From an uncultured Bacteroides sp. (lineage in GTDB: Bacteria > Bacteroidota > Bacteroidia > Bacteroidales > Bacteroidaceae), in assembly GCA_900544675.1 (NCBI GenBank), contig UQVZ01000013.1, positions 23,744-87,743 on the forward strand: a DNA stretch of 64,000 nucleotides, given 5' to 3'. Of this stretch, positions 44,629 to 53,928 are shown one piece after another. A model generated the notes under the pieces. That model worked only from the letters and a program-made list of their open reading frames with translations, was not told where the DNA came from and did no database searches. The position numbers were made by a program, and so were the translations under genes. Position 1 is the first letter of the stretch. Each line of letters starts with the position of its first letter.

Positions 44629-45981
44629 TTACTTGACGAATCCTTTCTTTGCCCATTTCATACTGTTCCAGCGGCGGACGAAGATGACGGCGCGGATATT
44701 CTCGTCGAGCAGGAACGCGCACCACATTCCTATCAGCCCCCATCCCCAGTGGATGCCGAGCAGGTAGCTGATGCCTACCGATACGCTCCATTGCACCACC
44801 AGCCCTACGTAGAACGGGAAATTGACATCGCCCGCCGAGCGGAGGGCATTGGTGGCATAGATATTGACGGAACGTCCGATTTCGACTATCACATCGATAA
44901 TCATCACGGTGACTCCCAATCGGATAATCTCGGGATTATCGGTAAGGAGGCTGAAGATGAAATGTCCCGATGCCGCCCAGATGCACGAGAGGATGAGCGA
45001 AACAAGGATGGAAAGCCGCATCACGTACTTGCCCAGCAGGTAGGCGGCATGTATCTTTTTCTGTCCTACTAGGTGCCCGATGCTGATGGCTCCGCCTTGT
45101 GCCATGGCAATGGCAAAGAGGTAGACAAACATCACGATGTTTACAGTGTAGGTGCGTGTAGCAAGGGCATTGTTGCCTAATATATTAATAAGGTAGGTGA
45201 TGACCACCTGCGAGAAGCTATACGAGATATTCTCGCCGGCGGAAGGAAGCCCGATTTTCAACAGGTTTTTCAGCTCAATCCATGGGAAAGGACGGAAATA
45301 AGCCAAGGGGAAGCGGGGAATATGTTTGCGGAACAGGATGACGAACAATACGACCATGCTAACCCCGCGGGCAAAAGCGGTGGAGATGGCCGCGCCTTCC
45401 GCTCCCAATGCCGGCATTCCCCATTTACCGAAAATCAGGGAGTAATTGCCGATGATGTTCATGATGTTCACCAATACGGTGACCAGCATGGGATAAATGG
45501 CTTTGTTGGCACTGCGCAACGAGGCGGATATGGTGAGCGAAATGGCTTGGAAGAAAGCGAATGCCCCCACTATTTCCATATAGCCGATACCGTATTGCAG
45601 CAGTTCGGGACGGAGTCCCATCCAGCCCAGCAGGGTAGCCGCACCGAAATGGAGAATGGCACTGACCGCCAGTCCCAAGACTAGGTTGAGCAACAGAGCC
45701 ACACCGGTCACCTGCACCATGTTCTTGTGCAATCTTGCTCCGAGATATTGCGAGCAAAGCACCGAGGTACCGATGTTGATAACTTCGAATATCAGGAAAG
45801 CGAAGGTGACAATCTGGTTGACCACGCCTACCGCCGCCACGCTCTCGTCGGAGTACTGGCTCAGCATAATGGTGTCGACCGCGCCCAGCATCATGATGAG
45901 CAGGGTCTCGATGAAAATGGGAATTACCAGCTTGGCAAGTCCCTTGCGGACACTTGCCGATTGAGAAATAGTCTGTTCCAC
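44629..45981 (-). CDS. MATE-family efflux transporter
   Basis: 450 residues and twelve membrane segments. The N-half begins KLVIPIFIETLLIMMLGAVDTIMLSQYSDESVAAVG, the usual MATE substrate-path start, and the C-half repeats it (KIGLPSAGENISYSFSQVVITYLINILGNNALATRTY). Drives drugs or metabolites out using a Na+ or H+ gradient. Substrate unknown. Single gene. Confidence 0.93.
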   Translation of the reverse strand: MEQTISQSASVRKGLAKLVIPIFIETLLIMMLGAVDTIMLSQYSDESVAAVGVVNQIVTFAFLIFEVINIGTSVLCSQYLGARLHKNMVQVTGVALLLNLVLGLAVSAILHFGAATLLGWMGLRPELLQYGIGYMEIVGAFAFFQAISLTISASLRSANKAIYPMLVTVLVNIMNIIGNYSLIFGKWGMPALGAEGAAISTAFARGVSMVVLFVILFRKHIPRFPLAYFRPFPWIELKNLLKIGLPSAGENISYSFSQVVITYLINILGNNALATRTYTVNIVMFVYLFAIAMAQGGAISIGHLVGQKKIHAAYLLGKYVMRLSILVSLILSCIWAASGHFIFSLLTDNPEIIRLGVTVMIIDVIVEIGRSVNIYATNALRSAGDVNFPFYVGLVVQWSVSVGISYLLGIHWGWGLIGMWCAFLLDENIRAVIFVRRWNSMKWAKKGFVK

Positions 45982-46002
45982 GTGTTTTTGTGTCTGTTGT
46001 TT

Positions 46003-46160
46003 TTTAGGTGACTAGGTTTCAGTTGACAAGTTGACAAGGTTTCAGTTGACGAGGTCTTAGTTGATAAGCTGATAGGCTTTATGATAAATGAACGATACTA
46101 TCTGAAAAAGCCTTGTTACCTGATACCTTGTCAACTTGTTACCTGATACCTTGTCTACTT
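46003..46160. repeat. dispersed intergenic repeats, gttgacaag family
   Basis: Tandem variants of gttgacaagttgacaaggtt and their inverse (ccttgtcaacttgttacctg). The two orientations face each other and could form a long hairpin. Related copies are at 47213-47330, 50309-50326 and 59840-59857. Confidence 0.7.
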
Positions 46161-46752
46161 AATTCCCTTTCCGGATTAAGTTCATGAATTCTTCTCTTGT
46201 CTTTGCCTGATTGAATGCGCCGGTAAAGTCGGAAGTGGTGGTGATGGAGTTTTGTTTTTCTACGCCTCTCATCTGCATGCACATGTGTTTGGCTTCCACT
46301 ACGACCATTACGCCTAACGGGTGTAGTGTTTCCTGGATGCATTCCTTGATTTGCAGGGTCATGCGCTCTTGCACCTGGAGGCGGTGTGAGAATACGTCTA
46401 CCACACGGGCAATCTTGCTCAGTCCCGTGATGTATCCGTTCGGGATATAAGCCACGTGCGCTTTTCCGTAGAAGGGGAGCATGTGATGTTCGCACATGGA
46501 AAAGAAGTCGATGTCTTTCACTACCACCATCTGGCTGTATTCTTCCTTGAACTTGGCGCCCAATAAAATTTCTTTTGGGTCTACATCATATCCTCGTGTG
46601 AGGGTAAGCATGGCTTTGGCCACCCGCTCGGGAGTTTTCATCAGTCCTTCCCGTTCAGGGTCTTCGCCCAGCAGGGAAAGTATTTCCTTGTAGTGGGCCA
46701 TGAGTTTCTGTACTTTCTCTTCGGGGAACTTCAACAAGTCTGTATCAATCAT
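46159..46752 (-). CDS. folE: GTP cyclohydrolase I
   Basis: 197 residues. Zn-binding CEHHMLPFYGKAHVAYIP and the second block QVQERMTLQIKECI are complete; the third zinc Cys is in EAKHMCMQMRG. Converts GTP to dihydroneopterin triphosphate, the first step to folate. The start overlaps the SPOR-protein stop by one base, so the two genes are coupled. Confidence 0.97.
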   Translation of the reverse strand: MIDTDLLKFPEEKVQKLMAHYKEILSLLGEDPEREGLMKTPERVAKAMLTLTRGYDVDPKEILLGAKFKEEYSQMVVVKDIDFFSMCEHHMLPFYGKAHVAYIPNGYITGLSKIARVVDVFSHRLQVQERMTLQIKECIQETLHPLGVMVVVEAKHMCMQMRGVEKQNSITTTSDFTGAFNQAKTREEFMNLIRKGN

Positions 46753-47210
46753 TATTCAATAGGTATGTTAATTTGTTCACGCACAATCGCTACTTCTTTA
46801 AATTCGCCGCTTGCTTTCAGTTCGCGCATGGCTACGTGTGCTTCTTCTATGCTTTTAAAGTCGCCTACCTGGCACAACCAGCGGGGAGGCTGGAAATATG
46901 TATATACCGGCATATCGGGGAATGTCTCTTTTACTTTGTCTGCCACGCGGTTTGCCTCGTTGCGTGCCACGCGCGAGTTGTTTCCGGCATATACCTGTAC
47001 GCGGAAACCTCTTGCCTTCAGGGTTTTCGGAGCCGAGGTGTTGCCCGTATAGCGTATGCCTATCAGCGAGGCGATATAAGGGTCCTGATGAACAGTCACC
47101 ACACCTTCGCCTGCACGGCGTGTCTCCAAGCTCTCCACAATGGTGCGCTGGGCATGGATGGCAGAAGCCGAAAGGAGTAAAAGGAGGGATAATAAGTATT
47201 TCATATACAT
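46752..47210 (-). CDS. SPOR-domain secreted protein
   Basis: 152 residues (an ATG at 47204 is the more natural start of the signal peptide MKYLLSLLLLLSASAIHAQ). Residues 65-145 form a SPOR domain: KARGFRVQVYAGNNSRVARN, then FPDMPVYTYFQPPRWLCQVGDF and EEAHVAMRELK. SPOR domains bind denuded septal peptidoglycan. Operon with folE downstream. Confidence 0.88.
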   Translation of the reverse strand: MYMKYLLSLLLLLSASAIHAQRTIVESLETRRAGEGVVTVHQDPYIASLIGIRYTGNTSAPKTLKARGFRVQVYAGNNSRVARNEANRVADKVKETFPDMPVYTYFQPPRWLCQVGDFKSIEEAHVAMRELKASGEFKEVAIVREQINIPIE

Positions 47211-47212
47211 TT

Positions 47213-47330
47213 TTTAGTTGACAAGTTGACAAGGTAGCAGTTGACAAGGCTTTTTAGCTAATAGGGTATCAGTTGACACCTTGTTAACTAAAGCCTTGTC
47301 AACTTGTTAACTTGTTACCTTAAAGCCTGT
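47213..47330. repeat. dispersed intergenic repeats, gttgacaag family
   Basis: gttgacaagttgacaaggta (47218) and caacttgttaacttgttacc (47299) face each other, with agttgacaaggc and gccttgtcaac between. A second full copy of the element at 46.0 kb. Confidence 0.65.
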
Positions 47331-47337
47331 TCCTTTA

Positions 47338-48093
47338 TTATTTGAACGCGTCGATAATGCCTTTGAAGTCTGCGGCTTTCAATGCGGCACCACCAATCAG
47401 ACCACCGTCTACGTCGGGTTTAGCGAACAATTCTTTTGCATTCGAGGGTTTGCAGCTTCCACCGTAAAGGATAGAAGTGTTTTCGGCTACTTCCTGACCG
47501 TATTTAGCAGCTACCAGCGAACGGATGTGTGCGTGGATTTCTTCAGCCTGTTCCGGAGTAGCGGTCTTGCCTGTACCGATAGCCCAAACGGGTTCGTAAG
47601 CCAAGATGACTTTACTGAAGTCTTCTGCAGACAGAGAGAATACAGAAGCCAATTGAGCTTCTACCACTTCGTTCTGCTTGTTGGCTTCACGTTCTGCCAA
47701 TACTTCGCCGATGCAGAAGATGGGGCGCAGGTTGTTTGCCAAAGCCAATTTAACTTTTTCGCTCAGGATTTCAACGGTTTCGTGATAGTAAGCACGACGT
47801 TCTGAGTGACCCAGAATAACGTATTGAGCACCGGTAGAAGCAACCATCTCTGCAGATACTTCGCCTGTATAAGCGCCCGATGCCTTGTCGGCACAGTTTT
47901 CGGCACCTACACCGATGATAGAGCTGTCTACAATCGGAGTAACCGATGCCAGGTGGATAAACGGTGTGCAGATGATAACGTCGCAGTTAGGTTTGTCTGC
48001 GGTCAACACTTCGTTCAATTCTTTTGCCAAAGCAATGCCTTCTTGCAGGTTCTTGTTCATTTTCCAGTTTCCTGCTACAATGTTTTTTCTCAT
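47338..48093 (-). CDS. tpiA: triose-phosphate isomerase
   Basis: 251 residues. N-terminal NWKMN with catalytic Lys, ILGHSERR with the electrophilic His, AYEPVWAIGTG with the catalytic Glu, and the C-terminal phosphate site (YGGSCKPSNA, GGLIGGAALK). Glycolysis. Separated from its neighbours by repeat-filled gaps, yet on the same strand as the genes on both sides. Confidence 0.98.
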   Translation of the reverse strand: MRKNIVAGNWKMNKNLQEGIALAKELNEVLTADKPNCDVIICTPFIHLASVTPIVDSSIIGVGAENCADKASGAYTGEVSAEMVASTGAQYVILGHSERRAYYHETVEILSEKVKLALANNLRPIFCIGEVLAEREANKQNEVVEAQLASVFSLSAEDFSKVILAYEPVWAIGTGKTATPEQAEEIHAHIRSLVAAKYGQEVAENTSILYGGSCKPSNAKELFAKPDVDGGLIGGAALKAADFKGIIDAFK

Positions 48094-48119
48094 TTTGTTT
48101 AAGTTTTTATTAAAGGGTT

Positions 48120-48340
48120 TATATGTTTTCTTTTTTAGGAGTTATCGCTTCGCTAGGAGTTAAAGAAGTTAGAGAAGTTAAAGCCAATAGCTTTACTTTT
48201 TTGGAGTTAAGAAGTTATCACTTCGCTTCGCTCCGTTAGGAGTTAAAGCTAATAGTTTTACTAACTCCTCTAACTTCTTTACTTTTCTATTCTACTTTAA
48301 CTTTTCTAACTTCTCTAACTTCTTTAACTTCTTTAATTTC
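48120..48340. repeat. dispersed repeats, aagttaaagaagtta family, entering a gene end
   Basis: Variants of aagttagagaagttaaagcc, then ttatcacttcgcttcgctcc and gttaggagttaaagc, with an inverse block (ctaacttctctaacttcttt) up to about 48340. The inverse block overlaps the last codons of the DoxX-like gene. Similar copies occur at 50348-50401 and 59680-59905. Confidence 0.75.
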
Positions 48341-49608
48341 CACTTCATCCATCCCAAATCGCATAGCGTCAGGAAGATAAGGGGACCGAAGAACCAACCG
48401 AATACCAGCAACACTTTGTGCCACGTATTGGGAAGCGTCAGTTGCCCGATGGGGAGTTTCTCCAGCGGGGCATTCAGTTGGAATTCGTCGGGTATGTTGT
48501 TCACGCTCCATTTGTTCACGATGGTTCCGTCTTTCAGCAACAGAAGTCCCGGATTGGAGCGGATAATGGTTTTCAGCGTAATGTCGTCTGCCAGGGCAAA
48601 CGGATATTCGGCACCGGTGATATCCTGCCATACGGCGATGTCTTCATCGGGCGATGCCGTTACGCAAAGGAAGTGGTATCCGTATTCCGTGCTATAGTCG
48701 TACACACCGTTAAATAAGTCCATGCCGCTTTCATCGGCATTCCTCAGGTTGGGCGAAATCAGCAGGAACGTGTAGCTTTCGTCGTTCAGAATTTCTTCGG
48801 TCAGGTCGGTGCCGTCTTCTTGCGAAGTGATGTTAAAGTCGCGTATAGGCGGTTCATATCCCTTTTCTTTCACTCTTGTCTTGGCTTCAACAAAGGTCCA
48901 TGTCGAGTCGGAAGGGAAATTGTCGATGGTGAACTCTTGCTCTTTGCCGTCCTTGGCATAGATGAACGTGGTCTCGTAGACCGTAAGCTTCACGCCTTCG
49001 GGTATTTCCATGCCTTTCCGGATATTCATCCCGATGTGGTAGGGACGGAAATCGAACACCGGCAACCGACGCACGCAATAGATGGAGAATACGAGGATAA
49101 ACACCACCGTATAGAGGGCTATCAGCCAGTCCACTTTTTCGGTCACCAGCTTTTTGATATAGGTTTTCCGGAAACAGAACACGCAGATAGCGGCTAGCAG
49201 GAGCACTATGTTCTTGCCGAAGGTTTCCCAATTGGTCAAGATGATGGCATCACCGAAACATCCGCAGTCCGAGATGGGATTATCAATAGCAAGCCATAAG
49301 GTGAGAGGTGTCATAAATGCCATGACCAGCAGGAGCAGGGTAGAAGTTGCTCTCCGGTGGATACCGAATAATAAATATACGCCCAGCGTGAACTCGAACA
49401 CCCCCATTGCCATGGCACCTATGTAAGGTGCGAATTGGGGGACAAGCTGGAGCAATCCCCATGCTTCCAGGTAATCTTGTATCTTGTAGGCGGTGCCATA
49501 CGGATCGTTCGCTTTCACAAATCCGGAAAAGATGAATACCCCTGCCAGCAGGAAGCGGCAGATGTTCACTCCGATAACGATGGCTTTATGTAAGTATTTA
49601 TTCTCCAA
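48292..49608 (-). CDS. DoxX/MauE-like membrane protein with thioredoxin-like part (BT_3928 type)
   Basis: 438 residues. Four DoxX-type helices (FLLAGVFIFSGFVKANDPYG; FTLGVYLLFG; AFMTPLTLWLAIDNPISDCGCFGDAI) hold the conserved CGCFGD motif. A further helix pair and an extracytoplasmic region of thioredoxin-like type follow (residues about 190-385), then a last helix. The final residues KWKLKKLKKLEKLEKLK are encoded by a dispersed aagttaaagaagtta repeat, so the native C-terminus was probably replaced. Start overlaps the DUF1599 gene by 11 bp. Confidence 0.85.
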   Translation of the reverse strand: MENKYLHKAIVIGVNICRFLLAGVFIFSGFVKANDPYGTAYKIQDYLEAWGLLQLVPQFAPYIGAMAMGVFEFTLGVYLLFGIHRRATSTLLLLVMAFMTPLTLWLAIDNPISDCGCFGDAIILTNWETFGKNIVLLLAAICVFCFRKTYIKKLVTEKVDWLIALYTVVFILVFSIYCVRRLPVFDFRPYHIGMNIRKGMEIPEGVKLTVYETTFIYAKDGKEQEFTIDNFPSDSTWTFVEAKTRVKEKGYEPPIRDFNITSQEDGTDLTEEILNDESYTFLLISPNLRNADESGMDLFNGVYDYSTEYGYHFLCVTASPDEDIAVWQDITGAEYPFALADDITLKTIIRSNPGLLLLKDGTIVNKWSVNNIPDEFQLNAPLEKLPIGQLTLPNTWHKVLLVFGWFFGPLIFLTLCDLGWMKWKLKKLKKLEKLEKLK

Positions 49609-50140
49609 ATTCCAGTTTGATTAAAGCGAATACAGCATAATTAATCATATCCATATAGTTGGCGTCCACGCCTTCCGAAACCAGAGTGTTCCCGCTCAAC
49701 GCTTCAATCTGCTTGGTGCGGTATATTTTCATCAGAATCAGGTCGGTGTACGAGGTGACGCGCATACTGCGCCAGGCTTCGTCGTAATCGTGATTCTTTT
49801 TCAGCATCAATTCCAGGGTTTGTTTGGCATATTGGTCATAGAGCGCCAAAGCCTGCTCTTCACCGATGTCTTCCTTCTCGGCGTAACCCAGTTCCAGTTG
49901 GATAAGTCCGATAATGCCGTAGTTGACTATCGCCATGAATTCGGGGCGTATGCCTTCGTCTATCAAGCTGACCCCTTTGGTCTCGATGCTCCGGATGCGG
50001 TTGGCTTTGATAAACAACTGGTCGGTCACCGAAGAAGGGCGCATAATGCGCCATGCCGCACCATAATCGTGCAGCTTCTTGGCGAACAGATCCCGGCAGG
50101 TGGCAATGACGTGCTCAAATTGTTCTTTCGTATCTTTCAT
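49598..50140 (-). CDS. DUF1599 protein
   Basis: 180 residues with two copies of one helical unit: FAKKLHDYGAAWRIMRPSSV near residue 20 and LKKNHDYDEAWRSMRVTSYT near 115, each followed by a D-x-x-x-I/MKxxRxxxIE segment. The pattern of acids resembles nucleotide pyrophosphatase (MazG/dUTPase-like) folds, but no function is established. First gene of an operon with the DoxX-like gene. Confidence 0.9.
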   Translation of the reverse strand: MKDTKEQFEHVIATCRDLFAKKLHDYGAAWRIMRPSSVTDQLFIKANRIRSIETKGVSLIDEGIRPEFMAIVNYGIIGLIQLELGYAEKEDIGEEQALALYDQYAKQTLELMLKKNHDYDEAWRSMRVTSYTDLILMKIYRTKQIEALSGNTLVSEGVDANYMDMINYAVFALIKLEFGE

Positions 50141-50165
50141 ACACTCGTGTCATGAATTTATGACG

Positions 50166-50173
50166 CAAAGTTA
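50166..50173 (-). promoter_or_regulatory. -7 promoter element of the DUF1599/DoxX-like operon
   Basis: Reads TAACTTTG on the minus strand, 26 bp before the ATG at 50140. Confidence 0.6.
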
Positions 50174-50401
50174 CGATTTTCCTTTTAATGCACGTAATAA
50201 ATCGGATAGAAAGTTCCTTGTCGGACATAAAGACACGTGGAAAATTAAAAATGAGGAACAATTAATAACGGGTGGGTTCTTCAGTTTCAATTTTCCACGT
50301 GTCTGTGTTAGTTGACTAGGTACTAGGTTTTAAATACCTAAGCAAAACTATTGGCTTTAACTTCTAACGAAGCGTAGCGGAGTGATAACTTCTTTAACTC
50401 C
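50174..50401. repeat. gap with dispersed repeats before the alcohol dehydrogenase
   Basis: Contains acacgtggaaaatt (50231) and its inverse aattttccacgtgt (50288), a stem of 14 bp; a short gttgactaggt unit (50309); and an aacttctaacgaagcgtagc unit (50358) of the aagttaaag family. Confidence 0.55.
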
Positions 50402-51574
50402 TTATTTATACGATTGCTTGTAGATATTCAGCACTTCTTCATCGGTCAACGGACGCGGGTCGAGCGTGAAGAGGCCGCCCATCGTATCGCGTGCGTTCTG
50501 AACCATCTTCGGAAGGTCTTCTTCCTTGATGCCCCAGTCGCTCAGCTTGATGTTGTCCACGTGGCATTCACGTTGCATGCGTACCAGTGCATCGATGAAG
50601 TCGCTCGGACGGTTGCTCTTTTGCTGGGTCATGACATCTGCCATCTTCATGAACCGCTTCATGCAATCGTTGCGGAAGGTTTCGAAATATGCCGCGCTGA
50701 TGGCTATCAGTCCCGCTCCGTGCGGAAGTTCCGGATAGTAAGCGCTCATGGCGTGCTCCATCGAGTGCTCGGAGATGCAGTTGGAAGTAGATTCCACCAG
50801 TCCGGCAAGCGTGCTTGCCCACGCCACTTTGGCACGAGCCTTGATGTTGCGTCCGTCGTTGACGGCTACGGGAAGGTATTTATAGAGCAGGCGGATAGCT
50901 TCCAGTGCATAAAGGTCGCTTATGGGAGTAGAGCAATTGGCAATAAATCCTTCGGCAGCATGGAAGAAAGCATCGAAACCTTGGTAGGCGGTAAGATGAG
51001 GCGGAATGGTAAGCATCAGGCTGGGGTCGATGATGGAAAGCGTAGGAAAGGTAAGCTGGTTGCCGAACCCGATTTTCTCTTGTTTCTCTTCGTTGGTGAT
51101 TACTGTCCACGGGTCAGCTTCGGTGCCGGTGCCGGCTGTAGTAGGGATGGCTACAATCGGAAGTGCTTTCGTCACTGGGCGTCCTTTTCCGCTACCTCCG
51201 TTCACATAGTTCCAGTAGTCTCCCTCGTTGCATGCCATGATGGCGATGGCTTTAGCCGAGTCGATACTGCTTCCTCCGCCCAGTCCGATAATGAAATCGC
51301 ATTTCTGTTCGCGGCAGATAGCTGCGGCTTCCATCACGTGTGCCTTGATGGGGTTAGGCAGGATTTTGTCGTAAACAATGGCGCTTACATCGTTTTCGGT
51401 GAGGTATCCCAACACTTTATCCAAATATCCGTATTTCTTCATGGATGTTCCGCCGGAAATGACAATCATGGCTCTTTTACCCGGCAGAGTTTCTGTAGCT
51501 AACTTCTTGATTTCACCGCACCCGAACAATATCTTGGTGGGTACGTACAAACTAAAAACTGGATTTGAGTTCAT
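50402..51574 (-). CDS. iron-containing alcohol dehydrogenase
   Basis: 390 residues. NAD(P)-binding GGGSSIDSAKAIA (about 97) and TTAGTGTEADPWTVI. The metal ligands follow in GFDAFFHAAEGF and SEHSMEHAMSAYYPELPHGAGL (Asp, His, His, His). The close relatives are butanol/propanediol-type dehydrogenases; the substrate is unknown. Its promoter TATCTTTG is at 51612-51605 on the minus strand. Confidence 0.93.
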   Translation of the reverse strand: MNSNPVFSLYVPTKILFGCGEIKKLATETLPGKRAMIVISGGTSMKKYGYLDKVLGYLTENDVSAIVYDKILPNPIKAHVMEAAAICREQKCDFIIGLGGGSSIDSAKAIAIMACNEGDYWNYVNGGSGKGRPVTKALPIVAIPTTAGTGTEADPWTVITNEEKQEKIGFGNQLTFPTLSIIDPSLMLTIPPHLTAYQGFDAFFHAAEGFIANCSTPISDLYALEAIRLLYKYLPVAVNDGRNIKARAKVAWASTLAGLVESTSNCISEHSMEHAMSAYYPELPHGAGLIAISAAYFETFRNDCMKRFMKMADVMTQQKSNRPSDFIDALVRMQRECHVDNIKLSDWGIKEEDLPKMVQNARDTMGGLFTLDPRPLTDEEVLNIYKQSYK

Positions 51575-51604
51575 ATCTGTTTGCTTTTAAAGGTTCATCA
51601 TTTC

Positions 51605-51612
51605 CAAAGATA
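51605..51612 (-). promoter_or_regulatory. -7 promoter element of the alcohol dehydrogenase gene
   Basis: TATCTTTG on the minus strand, 31 bp before the ATG at 51574. Confidence 0.6.
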
Positions 51613-51710
51613 CGAATAAAACCATAGCTTATGCCCGGTAAAGTGTTAATTTTTTCAATTTGGCACGAGTATTTATAGGGGCATGGTAGTGTAAAAGCAC
51701 GGAGATTTTA

Positions 51711-52769
51711 TTATTGCTGTTTTTTGTAGCTGGCGATTGCCCACAGATAAAGCACCGTGGCAAAAGCGGCAAGTGTGCCCAGTTGGGGCAGAATATCGCT
51801 CAGGGAACTTCCTTTCAGGTAAATCATTCGCATGATTTCCATAAAGTAACGCAAGGGGTTGGCATAAGTGATGCATTGCGCCCAGTGGGGCATACTGCTG
51901 ATAGGCGTGAACAGTCCGCTCATCAAGATGAATATCAGCATGCAGAACCACATCACGAACATGGCTTGCTGCATGGTGGCCGAATAATTGGAAATGACCA
52001 GCCCCAGTCCGGATACCACAAAGGTGAAGACAACGGTGGCAAGATAAATGTTCAGGATGTTTCCTGCCGGTGTAAGCCCATAGACCAGCCACGCCAGCAG
52101 CATGCAGAGATTTAACACCACGAAACCGATGAGCCAATAGGGTAATAACTTGCCCAGCGTAAAGGTGAAACGGCTTACCGGAGTGACGTTTATCTGCTCG
52201 ATAGTGCCTGCCTCTTTCTCGCCCACTACATTCAATGCGGGCAGGAAGCCGCAAAGCAGCACCAATAACATGGTCATAAGGGCAGGAACCATATAGACCT
52301 TGTAGTTCAGGTGCGGGTTGAATAGATAGCGTATCGACGTATCGGGAGCCGGTTGGAGTATTTGGTTCAGGTACGAGCTTCCCAGTCCCCCTTTGGTACC
52401 GTTGACGGCATTTACCGCCACCAAAGTCGAAGCCGGGCGTCCGTTTACCTGTTCTTTTTCGAATCCGTACGGAATTTCCAGCAACATGTCGGCATGGTCT
52501 TTCTCGATAGCCTTTAGTCCGTCGTTATAGGTGGCAGGCAATTCGGTCAACTGGAAATAAGGAGACGCTTCTATGCGGTGTACCAGCCGGACAGATGAAG
52601 GGCTTCTATCGTTATCGATGATGGCAATACGTATGTTCTCTATTTCCAGTGTGGCAGCCCAAGGCATAATGAGCATCATGACGCAGGGAAATAGCAGAAT
52701 GAGCCGTGGCAGAAACGGGTTGCGCACCAGTTGCTTGAATTCTTTCTCTATTAAATAACGTAATATCAT
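51711..52769 (-). CDS. ABC-2 type permease, second subunit (YbhR-like)
   Basis: 352 residues. One N-terminal membrane helix, a large extracytoplasmic domain (about 50-180) and five C-terminal helices, with GFLPALNVVGEKEAGTIEQINVTP marking the ABC-2 family. Last of five genes of a TolC/HlyD/ABC exporter. It follows the sister permease after 39 bp. Confidence 0.9.
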   Translation of the reverse strand: MILRYLIEKEFKQLVRNPFLPRLILLFPCVMMLIMPWAATLEIENIRIAIIDNDRSPSSVRLVHRIEASPYFQLTELPATYNDGLKAIEKDHADMLLEIPYGFEKEQVNGRPASTLVAVNAVNGTKGGLGSSYLNQILQPAPDTSIRYLFNPHLNYKVYMVPALMTMLLVLLCGFLPALNVVGEKEAGTIEQINVTPVSRFTFTLGKLLPYWLIGFVVLNLCMLLAWLVYGLTPAGNILNIYLATVVFTFVVSGLGLVISNYSATMQQAMFVMWFCMLIFILMSGLFTPISSMPHWAQCITYANPLRYFMEIMRMIYLKGSSLSDILPQLGTLAAFATVLYLWAIASYKKQQ

Positions 52770-52808
52770 AAAGCCTTCTTTCTTCGGAGTTTATTTATAT
52801 CTTTTCTT

Positions 52809-53912
52809 TTATTCCAGCCGGTTCTTGAACTTGCGTGCCGTGATGCCTATCAGTACGATACCCATAAGGAGAAGAATGGCAATCTCGTGCCATACGTATG
52901 CGATGGGTACGCCTTCTATCATCAGTTTGCGCACCAGGTCGACATACCAGCGTGCCGGTATGAGGCAGGAGAGGGCTTGCAGAATGCCTGGCATGCTCTC
53001 GATAGGGAAAATGATACCCGAAAGAATGATGGTGGGTATAAGCAATACCATGGCAGAGGCAAGGAGGGCTGCCAGTTGGGTACGGGTAATGCACGAGATA
53101 AGCAAGCCCAGCGCCAGCGATACGAAGATGAACAGCAACGATACGCTCAGCAAGCTGAACAGATTTCCGGCAATAGGAACCTGAAGCACATAGACCGACA
53201 GCAGGAGGATGGTGGTCAGGTTAACGAGGGAAAGCACAAAATAAGGGACGGCTTTCGAAAGGATGACAAACAAAGGGCTTACCGGAGAGGCAAGCAGGAC
53301 TTCCATGGTGCCGGTCTCTTTCTCGCGCACGATGGAAATGGAAGTCATCATGGCGCATATCAGCATCAGAATCAGTCCCATGACGCCCGGAACGAAATTG
53401 TATGCGCTTTTCATCTGCGGATTATATAATAATTTGCCCGATACGATGATGCTGGGTGCAGAAGCTGTATTGTTTTGCTTCAACTCTGCCAGTGCGGCAT
53501 GCAGGATGCCGTTGGCATACGTGCTCCGGGTAATGGCAAGATTGGGGTCGGTAGCGTCGGCTATAAGCTGGATGCCTTCCGCATCGAAGCGCAGACGGTT
53601 TAAGTCGGAGGGGAAGACAACTGCCAGTTCTATTTTATTTTGTTTGAAGAGCTTGTTCAGTTCTTCGGGCGAGTGGACTACATATTTTACTTGGAAATAT
53701 TCGCTGGCATCCAGCCTTTCCGCGATGCGTTGTATGTCGGTATCGGCGGAGTGGACCAGTATGGCGGTCTGTACGTTGCGCACTTCGGTGGAGATGGCAA
53801 ATCCGAACAAGATGATTTGCACGATAGGCATGCCTATCAGTATCAGCATGGTGCGCTTGTCGCGCAGGATGTGATAGAATTCTTTCCGTATGAAGGCGAT
53901 AAATTGTCTCAT
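52809..53912 (-). CDS. ABC-2 type permease, first subunit (YbhS-like)
   Basis: 367 residues with the same plan as its downstream sister: RKEFYHILRDKRTMLILIGMP start, extracytoplasmic domain, and CAMMTSISIVREKETGTMEVLLASP in the membrane part. The two would form the heterodimeric pore. The start is 16 bp after the ATPase stop. Confidence 0.92.
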   Translation of the reverse strand: MRQFIAFIRKEFYHILRDKRTMLILIGMPIVQIILFGFAISTEVRNVQTAILVHSADTDIQRIAERLDASEYFQVKYVVHSPEELNKLFKQNKIELAVVFPSDLNRLRFDAEGIQLIADATDPNLAITRSTYANGILHAALAELKQNNTASAPSIIVSGKLLYNPQMKSAYNFVPGVMGLILMLICAMMTSISIVREKETGTMEVLLASPVSPLFVILSKAVPYFVLSLVNLTTILLLSVYVLQVPIAGNLFSLLSVSLLFIFVSLALGLLISCITRTQLAALLASAMVLLIPTIILSGIIFPIESMPGILQALSCLIPARWYVDLVRKLMIEGVPIAYVWHEIAILLLMGIVLIGITARKFKNRLE

Positions 53913-53928
53913 TTGTCTTCGTTCGTGG

